From: Marispirochaeta sp.
Lineage (GTDB): Bacteria > Spirochaetota > Spirochaetia > JC444 > Marispirochaetaceae
DNA length: 64,000 nt
Assembly: GCF_963668165.1 (NCBI RefSeq)
Contig: NZ_OY764209.1
Span: forward strand, 558,001 to 622,000
Direction: 5' to 3'
Within the stretch, counting starts at the first letter, position 1. Each line of letters starts with the position of its first letter. The position numbers were made by a program, and so were the translations under genes. This document shows positions 18,271 to 27,866 of this stretch, piece after piece. The notes beneath the pieces were generated by a model, which was not told where the DNA came from, did no database searches, and was given only the letters and a program-made list of their open reading frames with translations.

Positions 18271-19056
18271 TCAAATGACTATAGAACCCCGGCAGAAGAG
18301 TACAGCCTTTCCGGTAATGAATACGCTTTTTTCCGTATTCCGGCAAAAGAGCTCTCCCCCCCTTTTGGAAAGCTGACAGGCATGCAGGCTCTCTTTTCCC
18401 AGAACTCTACTCCAGTAGGGAACAAGGGAACAGTGAGCGGAACCTGTTACCGGGTCTTCAAAAATGGATGCCTGGGGGGTAAAAAAGCGGGAGACAAAGT
18501 CCGCGTTTCTTCCTCTGGCAGTAACGACAATACCTCCGGGATCAAGATTAATTGTACCGAGGATCCTCCGGTCAAAATCCAGCTTCAGGACATCCTCTTC
18601 GGAAGGATAGACCAGGATATAATCCCTGGCCTTCAGGACTTCCCGGGGCTGTATGCTCACGGAGCGGGCGATTACCGCAGGCAATTCACAGGGAAACGGA
18701 GGCCGGGAAGGAAATTCCAGCACTATCCGTCCGTCCCGGAAACTGACGGGGAGGGCTCCACTGCAGGAAGAGAAGACCAGTGATTCCATAGAGGGATCAA
18801 TAAAATCCCTGATTACAAAGGCTGCCCCCAGGGTAGCATGCCCGCAGAGGTCCATCTCTATCTCCGGGGTAAACCAGCGGAGATACCAGGTATCAGGCTT
18901 CTTTACACAGAAGGCCGTCTCCGGCAGAAAATTCTCCCCGGCGATACGCTGCATTGTTTCATCGGGCAGCCATTCATCGAGAATGCAGACAGCTGCAGGA
19001 TTTCCACCGAAAAGTCTCGAGGTAAAGGCATCTATGTGATAAAACTCGATCAACAT
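18271..19056 (-). CDS. PhzF-family isomerase/epimerase-like protein
   Basis: About 261 aa, phenazine-biosynthesis PhzF family. Hallmarks: FHIDAF-like start (FYHIDAF), GNPAAVC, the segment FLPETAF with the catalytic Glu, RWFTP, LCGHATLGAAFV, and DPVTGSAHCSL. The fold is two DAP-epimerase-like halves with the active site between. Most members outside phenazine clusters have unknown substrates, and nothing here points to phenazine synthesis. The start at 19056 (MLIEFYHIDAF) is that expected of the family. Divergent from pntAA across 117 bases. Confidence 0.9.
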   Translation of the reverse strand: MLIEFYHIDAFTSRLFGGNPAAVCILDEWLPDETMQRIAGENFLPETAFCVKKPDTWYLRWFTPEIEMDLCGHATLGAAFVIRDFIDPSMESLVFSSCSGALPVSFRDGRIVLEFPSRPPFPCELPAVIARSVSIQPREVLKARDYILVYPSEEDVLKLDFDRRILGTINLDPGGIVVTARGRNADFVSRFFTPQASIFEDPVTGSAHCSLVPYWSRVLGKESLHACQLSKRGGELFCRNTEKSVFITGKAVLFCRGSIVI

Positions 19057-19122
19057 CGGTATAAAGATAAACCCAGTGCAGAATTTCTGCAATCTGAAAA
19101 GGTTTTCTTTACTGCTCTACTC

Positions 19123-19152
19123 AGCTTTACTATTATATTAGTAGTAAATAGC
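19123..19152. promoter_or_regulatory. AT-rich inverted repeat between phzF-like gene and pntAA
   Basis: Imperfect inverted repeat with arms GCTTTACTA and TAGTAAATAGC around TTATATTAG, 22 bases before pntAA. It overlaps a TATATT-type -10 candidate, so it could be an operator for pntAA or for both divergent genes. No matched regulator is known. Confidence 0.35.
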
Positions 19153-19173
19153 AGTCACTACAGGAGGAGGCCG

Positions 19174-20319
19174 ATGGTCATTGCCGTACCAAAGGAGCAT
19201 GAGAGCTGGGAGAACCGGGTCGCCCTGACGCCGGAGGGAGCCAAAAAGCTGGTTGATTCCACGTCCGCCCGGGTACTGATTGAGAAATCTGCAGGGGACA
19301 CCGCGGGCTTCTCCGACCAGGATTATTCCGCAGCCGGGGCGGAGATCATGGAGAACAGGCAGGAACTTTTACAGAAAGCGGACATCCTGCTCAGGCTGGG
19401 GAAGCCTCCCGCCGGCGAGATTCCGCAAATGAAGCGGGATGCCTTCCACATCAGTTTCCTCGATCCCTACAACGAACAGGAGCTGGTACAGTCTCTTGCA
19501 GCCCGGAACATCAGCGCCTTCAGCATGGAAATGATTCCCCGCAGTACCCGGGCCCAGAAGATGGACGCCCTGAGCTCCCAGGCAAGCCTCGCCGGCTACG
19601 CGGCGGTAATCGAGGCAGCCAGGGAAATCAAGATGGCCTTTCCCATGATGATGACCCCCGCCGGGACAATCTCTCCCGTCCGGGTCTTCGTAATCGGCGC
19701 CGGGGTTGCAGGACTTCAGGCCATCGCCACGGCCAAACGGCTTGGAGCACGGGTAGAGGCTTACGACACCAGACCTGTGGTAGAAGAGCAGGTCGTCAGC
19801 CTGGGAGCCAAATTCGTCAAGATCGACCTGGGTGAGACGGGACAGACAAAGGACGGTTATGCCAGGGAGCTGAGCCCGGAACAGCTGGAAAAGCAGCGGG
19901 AACTGATGCAGCAATGCTGCATCGCCGCCGACGTGGTAATCACCACGGCCAAACTCTTCGGCCGCAAGGCCCCTCTCCTGATACCTCAGGCAAGCATAGA
20001 GGCCATGCGCCCCGGCTCGGTCATTGTCGACATGGCGGTTGATACCGGCGGCAACGCGGAGCTCTCCCGTCCCGGGGAGACCGTGAATCACAAAGGCGTA
20101 CAAATCATCGGCCTTCAGAATTTTCCCGGGCAAGTTGCAAAGCACGCCAGCCAGATGTATTCCAACAACCTGGTCAATCTGCTGTTGGAGTTCTGGAAGG
20201 ACGGCGACCCGAAACCGGTATTCGATCCGGCGGACGAAATTATTCAGGGAGCCCTGATTACCCGGGACGGTGCTGTTGTTCACCCGGGAATCCGCAAGAT
20301 ATACGGACTGGAGGATTAA
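19174..20319 (+). CDS. pntAA: NAD(P) transhydrogenase subunit alpha, part 1 (dI)
   Basis: Soluble NAD(H)-binding domain I of the proton-translocating transhydrogenase, 381 aa. N-terminal alanine-dehydrogenase-like fold (MVIAVPKEHESWENRVALTPEG), then a Rossmann domain with GAGVAGLQAIATAKRLGARVEAYDTRP. The complex transfers hydride between NADH and NADP+ coupled to proton movement. Here the alpha chain is split into pntAA and pntAB, as in Rhodospirillum and many anaerobes. The start at 19174 has GGAGGAGG just upstream; the frame is open further back but that stretch is antisense to the PhzF-like gene. First gene of a three-gene operon. Confidence 0.96.
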   Translation: MVIAVPKEHESWENRVALTPEGAKKLVDSTSARVLIEKSAGDTAGFSDQDYSAAGAEIMENRQELLQKADILLRLGKPPAGEIPQMKRDAFHISFLDPYNEQELVQSLAARNISAFSMEMIPRSTRAQKMDALSSQASLAGYAAVIEAAREIKMAFPMMMTPAGTISPVRVFVIGAGVAGLQAIATAKRLGARVEAYDTRPVVEEQVVSLGAKFVKIDLGETGQTKDGYARELSPEQLEKQRELMQQCCIAADVVITTAKLFGRKAPLLIPQASIEAMRPGSVIVDMAVDTGGNAELSRPGETVNHKGVQIIGLQNFPGQVAKHASQMYSNNLVNLLLEFWKDGDPKPVFDPADEIIQGALITRDGAVVHPGIRKIYGLED

Positions 20320-20322
20320 ATC

Positions 20323-20616
20323 ATGGATATACGACTTGTTTTTATTCTGGTACTGGCGACCTTTCTGGGTTTCGAGCTGATCTCGAAAGTACCCTCCCAG
20401 CTGCATACTCCCCTGATGTCCGGCTCCAACGCCATTTCGGGCATTACCATTGTCGGGGCGCTTTTAAGCATGGTGGGGAGTTTCAGCGTTGAGGATAACA
20501 TCATGCGCATTATACTGGGAACACTGGCAGTTACCTTCGCTACCATCAATGTCGTGGGAGGCTATCTGGTTACCGACCGCATGCTGCGCATGTTTGTAAA
20601 AAAGGAGAAAAAGTGA
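20323..20616 (+). CDS. pntAB: NAD(P) transhydrogenase subunit alpha, part 2
   Basis: 97-aa membrane subunit supplying helices of domain II. Three hydrophobic segments and the core KVPSQLHTPLMSGSNAISGITIVGAL are diagnostic. It starts 3 bases after the pntAA stop and its own stop overlaps the pntB start (TGATG), so the subunits are made in coupled fashion. Confidence 0.96.
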   Translation: MDIRLVFILVLATFLGFELISKVPSQLHTPLMSGSNAISGITIVGALLSMVGSFSVEDNIMRIILGTLAVTFATINVVGGYLVTDRMLRMFVKKEKK

Positions 20617-22028
20617 TGTTCACCCTGCCCCTGGACCTGCAGAACCTGCTGTACATTATCGCCTCGGTCTTTTTCGTCATCGGCATCAAGATGCTCGGTA
20701 ATCCGCAAAGTGCCCGTCGCGGCAACGCCCTCTCCGCCTTCGGCATGCTGGTCGCCATTATCACGGCCCTTTTGAGCGGACAGATCATCCACTGGCAGTG
20801 GATCGTTGTGGGTCTGGCTGCGGGAAGCATAATCGGCGCCCTGGCGGCGCGGCTGGTGGCCATGACCGCCATGCCGGAGATGGTTGCCCTCTTTAACGGC
20901 TTCGGCGGTATCGCAAGCCTTCTGGTCGGCTGGGCGGAGTTTCATAAGCTTCATACGGCAGAAGCACTGTTAGCCGCCTCCAACTTCCAGATCTTTATAA
21001 TCCTGCTGACTGTCCTTATCGGCGGGGTCACCTTTTCCGGGTCCCTGATTGCCTGGGGCAAGCTGTCCGGGACCGTTCCCTCAAGACCCATTCAGTACCG
21101 GGGTCAGCGGATCGTAAACGGACTGATAGTCCTGTTGATTATCGGACTTTTTACGGTGCTGACCGGGCGACTGACCTTTACAGGATTTGAGAATTACAAG
21201 CTCTTTCTCGATATAGCCGCCCTGGCCCTGATTTTCGGCGTACTCTTCGTTATACCCATCGGCGGCGGCGACATGCCGGTGGTGATATCCCTGCTGAACT
21301 CCTACAGCGGCATGGCCGCCTGTGCCGCGGGCTTTGTCATCAACAACAACGTACTTATCGTCTCCGGTGCCCTGGTCGGCTCCTCCGGGATTATTCTGAC
21401 CACCATAATGTGCAAGGCCATGAACCGCTCCCTGACGAACGTCCTCTTTTCCGGCTTCGGAAGCGTCTCGACTTCCACCGGAACCGATAGTTTTCAGGGA
21501 GAAGCTAAAGCCATCAGCGTGGACGACGCCTACTACGTGCTGGAGGCGGCAAAGAATGTGCTGATCGTCCCCGGATACGGCATGGCCGTCGCCCAGGCCC
21601 AGCACGCTGTGCAGGAGCTTGCCACCCTGCTGGAAAAGAACGACGCAGAGGTGAACTTTGCCATCCATCCCGTGGCCGGCCGCATGCCGGGGCACATGAA
21701 CGTCCTGCTGGCGGAGGCCAATGTACCCTACGAAAAACTCAAGGAGATGGACGACGTTAACCCCCGGATCGAGAACGTGGATGTAGCTGTGGTTATCGGC
21801 GCCAACGATGTGGTTAATCCGGCAGCACGGACCGTGGAGTCATCCCCCATCTATGGCATGCCGGTCATCAACGTGGACAAGGCCCGGACAGTGATTGTAC
21901 TCAAGCGGTCCCTGAACCCGGGTTTTGCCGGCATAGACAATCCCCTATTCTTTAACGAGAACACCCGTATGCTCTTCGGCGACGCCAAGGCGACGGTACA
22001 GGGGCTGGTGGCGGAGTTCAAGAACTGA
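20616..22028 (+). CDS. pntB: NAD(P) transhydrogenase subunit beta
   Basis: 470 aa. Residues 1-260 are membrane helices of domain II; the C-terminal NADP(H)-binding domain III shows PGYGMAVAQAQHAVQEL, NFAIHPVAGRMPGHMNVLLAEA and GANDVVNPAAR. Together with pntAA and pntAB it completes the enzyme, which normally supplies NADPH at the expense of the proton gradient. The ATG at 20616 was preferred to GTG 20613. The gene ends 2 bases before the convergent marC. Confidence 0.96.
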   Translation: MFTLPLDLQNLLYIIASVFFVIGIKMLGNPQSARRGNALSAFGMLVAIITALLSGQIIHWQWIVVGLAAGSIIGALAARLVAMTAMPEMVALFNGFGGIASLLVGWAEFHKLHTAEALLAASNFQIFIILLTVLIGGVTFSGSLIAWGKLSGTVPSRPIQYRGQRIVNGLIVLLIIGLFTVLTGRLTFTGFENYKLFLDIAALALIFGVLFVIPIGGGDMPVVISLLNSYSGMAACAAGFVINNNVLIVSGALVGSSGIILTTIMCKAMNRSLTNVLFSGFGSVSTSTGTDSFQGEAKAISVDDAYYVLEAAKNVLIVPGYGMAVAQAQHAVQELATLLEKNDAEVNFAIHPVAGRMPGHMNVLLAEANVPYEKLKEMDDVNPRIENVDVAVVIGANDVVNPAARTVESSPIYGMPVINVDKARTVIVLKRSLNPGFAGIDNPLFFNENTRMLFGDAKATVQGLVAEFKN

Positions 22029-22030
22029 AT

Positions 22031-22624
22031 TTACAGCTCCAGAAAGTTCCGTATTCCCGTCAGGATCATCTCCGCCGAAAGGGCGGAGAGAATCATCCCG
22101 GTAATCTTGCTGAGGATTACGATCCCCCGGCTTCCCAGGGCGCGCTTGATCAGAGAGCCTGACAGGAGTACGACAGCTATACAGGATACCGCCGAAAGCA
22201 GGGCCAGGGATCCCATCAGTTTAGCGGTAAAGGAGTCCAGCTCCGCCCCCATGACCAGCAACGTACCGATGGTGGCTGGCCCCACAATAATGGGAATCGC
22301 CAGCGGAACCACCGCCACGTCCCCGTCGTGGGGGGCGGCGGCGCTCCCCGCCTGACCGTGGACCAGACTGATGGCCGAGAGCATCAGCAGTACCCCGGCG
22401 CCGACACGAAAGGCATCCAGGGTAATGCCGAAAACAGTGAACATCTGCCTCCCGGCGAAAAAAAGGAGCAGGCTCACGACGGCGGTGGCCCCGGCCACCG
22501 ACAGGGCCAGCCTGCGGCGGCGGTGTACATCGTAGTCCTCGGTCATGCTCAGGAACATGGTAAGACCGAAGAAGGGTGTTAAAACAAAGAACAGCTTGAT
22601 CCAGAGACTGAAGAAAACGGACAT
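22031..22624 (-). CDS. MarC/YhgN-family membrane protein
   Basis: 197 aa with six predicted helices. The motifs PFFGLTMFLSMT at the N-terminus and VPLAIPIIVGPATIGTLLVMGAE in the middle are those of the MarC family, a group of inner-membrane proteins of poorly known function (some called NAAT). The repeat of the two half-sites is as in the family. It follows the methyltransferase gene by 10 bases on the same strand and may be co-transcribed with it. Confidence 0.88.
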   Translation of the reverse strand: MSVFFSLWIKLFFVLTPFFGLTMFLSMTEDYDVHRRRRLALSVAGATAVVSLLLFFAGRQMFTVFGITLDAFRVGAGVLLMLSAISLVHGQAGSAAAPHDGDVAVVPLAIPIIVGPATIGTLLVMGAELDSFTAKLMGSLALLSAVSCIAVVLLSGSLIKRALGSRGIVILSKITGMILSALSAEMILTGIRNFLEL

Positions 22625-22634
22625 GGTGAGGACT

Positions 22635-23411
22635 TTACACTTTTACGCGGCTTAATACCATGGTGGAGCAAATACATGAGTTTTCCAGAAAAGCGTACTC
22701 CTCCCGTTGTTTTTGTACATAACCCAGAAACAGATTCCTTTTTTCCGGATATTTTTCGGCAAGCTCATTGCATCTTTTCTGCAGAAAGGAAAACTCCTTA
22801 TCATACTCTTCAAAGGTCTCCGTATCGGTGTCTATATATTCCTGTATCATCTCCATACCCGACTGCCGTACCTGCGCCAGGAGCTCCCTCTTCTTCATTG
22901 CGGTGTCATGTTGTACGTCGGTTTCTTCATCCAGATAGCCGTCATCCAGAATTATGATTCCCCGGGGAGCCAGGTTCTTCTGAAGAAGCGTCAGGGTTCC
23001 CAGGTAATCCCCGAAGACTGGACCTATGGATCCCAGAATGATCACCTCGTAAAGGCCGAGGTTTTTCACAAGCACGCGAGCGTCCCCCGCGCTGAACTCG
23101 CAGCGTTCCGCGACATCCTCTTCCCCTGCCCTCCTCCGGGCTTCTTCAATGAACTCCGGAATTGCGTCGATTCCCCTGCAGGAGCAGCCGAGATCCGCCG
23201 CCAGACGGATGGATACCGCCCCTTTGCCGCAGCCCAGGTCTAAAACACGCAGCGAAGCATGATCGGTGGTGTTTTCCTTGACGATGAAAAGGATACGGGA
23301 TGCCGAAGATCCGATCTCGTAGAAATCCTGCAAAATATAGGGCAACCAGGGAACTAAAGCGATGTCGTCACAATCCATTGCACCGGCGATACTCTCATCA
23401 AGGTTTTTCAT
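22635..23411 (-). CDS. Class I SAM-dependent methyltransferase
   Basis: About 258 aa. SAM-binding motif I is VLDLGCGKGAVS (about residues 56-67), followed by an acidic end of strand 2 (GIDAIPEF) and the ILGSIGPVFGDY strand 4 region. The C-terminal third is Glu/Tyr-rich and helical. Substrate unknown. ATG 23411 has AGGAG 7 bases upstream, better than the TTG at 23429. Confidence 0.85.
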   Translation of the reverse strand: MKNLDESIAGAMDCDDIALVPWLPYILQDFYEIGSSASRILFIVKENTTDHASLRVLDLGCGKGAVSIRLAADLGCSCRGIDAIPEFIEEARRRAGEEDVAERCEFSAGDARVLVKNLGLYEVIILGSIGPVFGDYLGTLTLLQKNLAPRGIIILDDGYLDEETDVQHDTAMKKRELLAQVRQSGMEMIQEYIDTDTETFEEYDKEFSFLQKRCNELAEKYPEKRNLFLGYVQKQREEYAFLENSCICSTMVLSRVKV

Positions 23412-23511
23412 GTTTTGTCTCCTGCTCAACTATCAGGTTTTTCTGAACAATAGTGCAGAATGAGAATTCCTGTCTATCCCCGGGCATATGCGCCCTGCCG
23501 GGTGCACAAAC

Positions 23512-23541
23512 TAAAAAGCCTCGGGTCCTGAGACCCGAAGC
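23512..23541 (-). terminator. Terminator of the sugar ABC operon
   Basis: Read on the minus strand, GCTTCGGGTC / GACCCGAGGC form a 10-bp stem with a TCAG loop followed by five T. It lies 26 bases after the stop of the binding-protein gene and closes the minus-strand sugar locus. Confidence 0.9.
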
Positions 23542-23567
23542 TGTATAAACTGAAGAACTAATCTATC

Positions 23568-24491
23568 CTACAGTTTGTCTTTAGTAATGACAGAGACACC
23601 GGTGTCGACATACTTCGCACCCACATTTTCGCCCTGGAGTACCTTTACGGCACTTTTGAGGCCTTCATAACCCATTACATCGGGATTCTGCGCCATTGTA
23701 GCCAGCAGATGTCCGTTCTTTATGAGGCTGAGGATCATATCGGATTTGTCAAAGCCGACACCGACAATACCTTTTCCTGCTTCCTGAATGGCATTACCGG
23801 TTCCGACCGTGCATCCTTCGTTTGCGCCAAAGATACCCACACAGCCAAGGGTACTGTAGTTAGCGGCAATATCTTTGGAACGGGCTGCATCACCATCTGA
23901 GTACTGGGTTTCAAGAATAGTAAAACCTGTACCGGCAAAGGCTTCACGAAAGCCGTTTTCCCGGGCAACAACACTGGCTGTAGCTGCATTGACGTTAACA
24001 ATACCGATCTTGCCGCTTTTTTTACCTGAAGCAGCAAGGGCTTTGATCATCTCTTCGCCCGCGGTCTTTCCGGCTGCCTTGTTGTCCGTCGCCAGGGTCT
24101 GGTAAGCGGGGAAATCGGCAGCTGAATCGACATAGAGTATCTTGACCCCTGCGTCAGTAGCCTCTTTAAGGGCGCTGGTAACGGCGTTGGGTCCGTTGGC
24201 GGCAAGGAGAATAGCCTGGGCGCCGCCAGCCACAGCGTTGTTGATCATTTCGATCTGTTTGGCGTCATCCTTTACATCGGGGGCCATCCACTTGTAGCTT
24301 ACGTTCCCCAATTCTTCAGCGGCTTTCCGGCAGCCTGTGTCGACATTTACCCAGTGCTGGTCCATCTGATCCATGGTGATCAGATAAATCTTATGCTTAC
24401 CCGAAGCCTCCTGCGCTCCTTTCGCGAAAAGTGTGGCACCTATGCTCAGAAGCACCATCATTACAACAAGAACCTGAATGCTTTTTTTCAT
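23568..24491 (-). CDS. Sugar ABC transporter substrate-binding protein, RbsB-like
   Basis: 307 aa, periplasmic binding protein of the CUT2 type (Peripla_BP_4). Signal peptide to about residue 23 ending LFAKGAQE, a form frequent in spirochaetes. The body has the two-lobed pattern IYLITMDQMDQHWVNVDTG, GGAQAILLAANGP and VGVGFDKSD. It delivers a monosaccharide to the permease encoded upstream. The ligand is not readable; ribose, galactose or another hexose are all possible. Last gene of the operon before the terminator. Confidence 0.92.
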   Translation of the reverse strand: MKKSIQVLVVMMVLLSIGATLFAKGAQEASGKHKIYLITMDQMDQHWVNVDTGCRKAAEELGNVSYKWMAPDVKDDAKQIEMINNAVAGGAQAILLAANGPNAVTSALKEATDAGVKILYVDSAADFPAYQTLATDNKAAGKTAGEEMIKALAASGKKSGKIGIVNVNAATASVVARENGFREAFAGTGFTILETQYSDGDAARSKDIAANYSTLGCVGIFGANEGCTVGTGNAIQEAGKGIVGVGFDKSDMILSLIKNGHLLATMAQNPDVMGYEGLKSAVKVLQGENVGAKYVDTGVSVITKDKL

Positions 24492-24549
24492 AACATCCTC
24501 CTATATTGGTTTCTTATGCACGTTCTTCGTGCGGCAACCCCTGTTATTA

Positions 24550-25581
24550 TCAGGCCCCTGCGGCCTGTATCGGTTTTTTATCCTTCCGAAACTTGAAAGA
24601 ACCTGAGCGAACAATCACGTCCAGCAGCACACTGACGACTACGATGATGCCAATGATGATGTTCCTGATGGCCACCGGAGCACCGGCGAACTGCAAACCG
24701 TTCTGCAGCACACCCCAGATCGAAGCACCGACTACGGTCCCCAGCAGTAAACCCTGACCGCCAAGGGTGGAAACACCGCCGATAACCGAAGCCGCGACGG
24801 CATAGAGTTCATAGGTGGTTCCGGCATCCATGGCTCCCATCCCGCTGGTAGCGCAGAAGATCAAACCAACCACGGTGGAGCAAAAAGCACTTACCAGGTA
24901 GGCCTTTGTCGTGACAGTAATAATATTCACTCCGGAAAGACGGGCGGCATCTATATTTGAGCCGATCGCGTAGATGTGACGACCTGTTCGGGTCCTGCTC
25001 AGTACGAAGTTAAAGATGGCCCATAAAACAAAAGCGATCCAGATAGTGTTGTAGAGGGAAAGTGTTTTTCCATAGTAGAAGAAATCACGGAAGCCCTGGG
25101 CAGTCTCTCCGATTGAATCGGTATTGTAGTTGTTGTTGGCAATCTGCGCGATTCCCCGGGCTATGGTCATCGTTCCAAGGGTCGCGATAAAAGGGGGAAC
25201 TTTACACAAGGAAACAAGCAGGCCATTCCCAAGACCGACAGCAAGACAGCAAACAAGGGTCAACAGTACCGCGACCCAGGGATCTACTCCTTTGGTCATT
25301 AAAGTCGCGCTGATCATCGTAGACATTCCCACCACAGAACCAATTGAAAGGTCGATGTTGCCTGTGATCAGTACATAGGATTGTCCGATACCGATAAGCA
25401 GAATCGGAGCTATCTGTCGAAGCAGATTACTTATGTTTTTCGACGAAAAGAACACAGGATTAAGGACGGCGAACACCACACAGAGCAGGATCAGTCCTGC
25501 AGTCACAGTAAGGACCTGTCCCATCCCCCGGACTGCCAGTATTCGTTTCAAGACATTCGTACTCTTATCTTCACTAAACAT
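24550..25581 (-). CDS. Sugar ABC transporter permease, RbsC-like
   Basis: 343 aa with 8-10 membrane helices. The segments ITGNIDLSIGSVVGMSTM and GGVSTLGGQGLLLGTVVGA are the hallmark motifs of CUT2 permeases (BPD_transp_2). It works as a homodimer with the RbsA-like ATPase. Spacing to the binding-protein gene is 58 bases and to the ATPase gene 53 bases. Confidence 0.94.
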   Translation of the reverse strand: MFSEDKSTNVLKRILAVRGMGQVLTVTAGLILLCVVFAVLNPVFFSSKNISNLLRQIAPILLIGIGQSYVLITGNIDLSIGSVVGMSTMISATLMTKGVDPWVAVLLTLVCCLAVGLGNGLLVSLCKVPPFIATLGTMTIARGIAQIANNNYNTDSIGETAQGFRDFFYYGKTLSLYNTIWIAFVLWAIFNFVLSRTRTGRHIYAIGSNIDAARLSGVNIITVTTKAYLVSAFCSTVVGLIFCATSGMGAMDAGTTYELYAVAASVIGGVSTLGGQGLLLGTVVGASIWGVLQNGLQFAGAPVAIRNIIIGIIVVVSVLLDVIVRSGSFKFRKDKKPIQAAGA

Positions 25582-25634
25582 GCTGTTTTTCTACCTCTTG
25601 TCTTCAATTATATTCTTCCGGTTCCTGGCGAGTT

Positions 25635-27158
25635 TTATGCCGTTTCCAGTTCCGAGCCAAGCTTGTCTTCAAATCTGGTTGCAAGTCCAAGGAGTTTTTC
25701 CTGGCTTACCTCTGCAGCATTGAGCTCTCCGGTTATCCTTCCGTCACACATGACGATTATTCTGTCAGCGATACCCATGATCTCCGTCATTTCCGATGAA
25801 ACAAACAAAACTCCGATTCCTTCACGTTTTAACTCATTCATAAGGTTGTAGATCTCAACCTTTGCAGCCACATCGATACCTCGAGTCGGTTCATCGAACA
25901 TGACTACACGGCTTCTTCTTGCAAGCCACTTGCCAACTACGATTTTCTGTTGATTACCGCCGGAAAGACTGGCCACCGGGAGATCGGCATTCGGCATGCG
26001 CACAGAAAGACTCTTCTTCGTCTGATCTACCATCGCTGACTCACGGTGACGGTTTATTACTCCCATGCGGTTGCAGACAATATCGAGATTGGGGAGCGCG
26101 ATATTCTCGCGAATGGACAGCTTCACACAAAGGCCGTCCTTCTTTCGGTCCTCGGGCACAAGCACCACCCCCTGGCGAATCGCGCTTGCCGGAGAATCGA
26201 GGAAAACTGGTTTACCGTCAAGAAAAAACTCACCCGTCTCTTTTGGATCGATACCGAAAATCGCCCGGGTAGTTTCGGTTCTTCCCGCTCCCATAAGACC
26301 GGCGATTCCGACTATTTCACCTTCATTACCCTGAAAGGAGACATCCCGAACCATTCGGCCGGCATTAAGGGACCGAACCTCGAAAATGATTTTTCCTCCG
26401 TGACTCTCAATGCGCGGAAACTGTTCATTAATCTCCCGGCCCACCATATGGCTGATGATCTGGTCCATCGTCAGATCAGCAAAATCTCGACACAGAATGT
26501 ATTTTCCATCCCGCATAATGGTCACCCGGTCAATGATATGCTTTAACTCTTCAAGACGATGGCTTATGTAGACAATGCCATGTCCCTTTGCCCGCAGCTG
26601 TCTGATAAGGACAAAAAGATCGTCTATCTCCTTGCTTGTAAGAGCACTGGTCGGCTCATCCATAATGAGAATCCGTGCGTTAATGGAAAGAGCCCTGGCA
26701 ATCTCCACCATTTGCTGTTTTGAGACAGACAGGTCCCCCACAAGCATATCAGGATCGATATCGATCTGAAGCTGCCCAAGTATATCTGCGGCCTTGTTCC
26801 GCATGTCCCGATCGTTGAGAATCTCTTCAGCAAACACCTGCTCCCTTCCAAGAAAAATATTCTCTGCAACTGTAAAATGCGGACACATGTTGAGTTCCTG
26901 ATGAATGATCGCCACACCATGTTTTTTCGCCAGTTTCGGATTCAAATCTCCCACCGTTTTCCCGAAAACGCTAAGATCTCCTCCATCCCGGGTATAAGCG
27001 CCGCTCAGGATTTTCATAAGAGTCGATTTTCCGGCGCCGTTCTCACCTATAAGAGCCATTACCTCTCCCGAACGCAATTCAAAGGAGACATCGTCCAGGG
27101 CTTTAACACCGGGGAAAGATTTATCGATGTGTTCCATGCTTACGATTACTTCGCTCAT
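25635..27158 (-). CDS. Sugar ABC transporter ATP-binding protein, RbsA-like
   Basis: About 507 aa with two ATPase domains. Domain 1: Walker A GENGAGKST, signature LSVSKQQMV, Walker B ILIMDEPTSAL. Domain 2: the degenerate P-loop GLMGAGRTE normal for this family, signature LSGGNQQKI, Walker B VVMFDEPTRGID. Only the first site is expected to hydrolyse ATP efficiently. ATG 27158 was taken as the start because it begins the conserved domain (MSEVIVSMEHIDKSFPGVKAL); the frame upstream overlaps the previous gene and lacks family character. Confidence 0.95.
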   Translation of the reverse strand: MSEVIVSMEHIDKSFPGVKALDDVSFELRSGEVMALIGENGAGKSTLMKILSGAYTRDGGDLSVFGKTVGDLNPKLAKKHGVAIIHQELNMCPHFTVAENIFLGREQVFAEEILNDRDMRNKAADILGQLQIDIDPDMLVGDLSVSKQQMVEIARALSINARILIMDEPTSALTSKEIDDLFVLIRQLRAKGHGIVYISHRLEELKHIIDRVTIMRDGKYILCRDFADLTMDQIISHMVGREINEQFPRIESHGGKIIFEVRSLNAGRMVRDVSFQGNEGEIVGIAGLMGAGRTETTRAIFGIDPKETGEFFLDGKPVFLDSPASAIRQGVVLVPEDRKKDGLCVKLSIRENIALPNLDIVCNRMGVINRHRESAMVDQTKKSLSVRMPNADLPVASLSGGNQQKIVVGKWLARRSRVVMFDEPTRGIDVAAKVEIYNLMNELKREGIGVLFVSSEMTEIMGIADRIIVMCDGRITGELNAAEVSQEKLLGLATRFEDKLGSELETA

Positions 27159-27866
27159 ACATCCAGTACAAGGCCATTTCAGCAATCTGTAAAGGGTGAC
27201 GGAATTGGTAAAAGGGGGGTCATTCTTTGGATATATGCACTGAATCAAGGGAAGAGAAATCGGCTCTGTCAATTTCGCGCAGGATCCGGCCGTTTTTGCC
27301 CGCCAGCAGCCGGTCTGCCACCTGCAGAGAATCGGAAAGACTGACGGCAAGAATAAGGACCGCGATACCGCGCTCCCGGAGAATATTAATGAGCTGAATG
27401 ATACGAAGCCGCTGATACACATCAATACCGGCAAAGGGCTGAACGCAGATGACCAGCCGGGGATTCTGCAGCAAAACACGATGATAGACCAGTTCATAGA
27501 GATCCCGGGGATAAAGCCCCGTCAAGGAAGGCGCATCAATAACAGGGCCCAACAGAGGCAGATACTCCCGCCGAATGCTCCGCCGATAACGCCGTTTGCT
27601 CCAAAAAAGCAGGATGCGATCATCTGCAAGAAAACAGAGGTTATCCAGATAACTCATATCGGTAAAAAGATTACTGCGGGTAGGTTTTTCATCAATGAAG
27701 GCAAAAAGCCGGCCTGCTTTGTGCAAAGGGCGGCCGGATACGAAGAGACTTCCATTCTCCGGTGTTTTTTTATTGCGGCAAAGAGCAAGGAATGGAGAAA
27801 TAATGGAATTGTCCAGGTCAAGAAGTATAAGACATTCACCCCCGGAGAGGGAAAATGTAAGGTTTT

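Noticed and set aside
18271..19056. A phenazine biosynthesis cluster
   Set aside because: Only a PhzF-like gene is present and no other phz genes surround it.
19369..20406. 345-aa open frame on the minus strand
   Set aside because: Lies wholly antisense to pntAA and into pntAB, has no recognisable domain, and its His/Gly-rich composition is that of a shadow frame.
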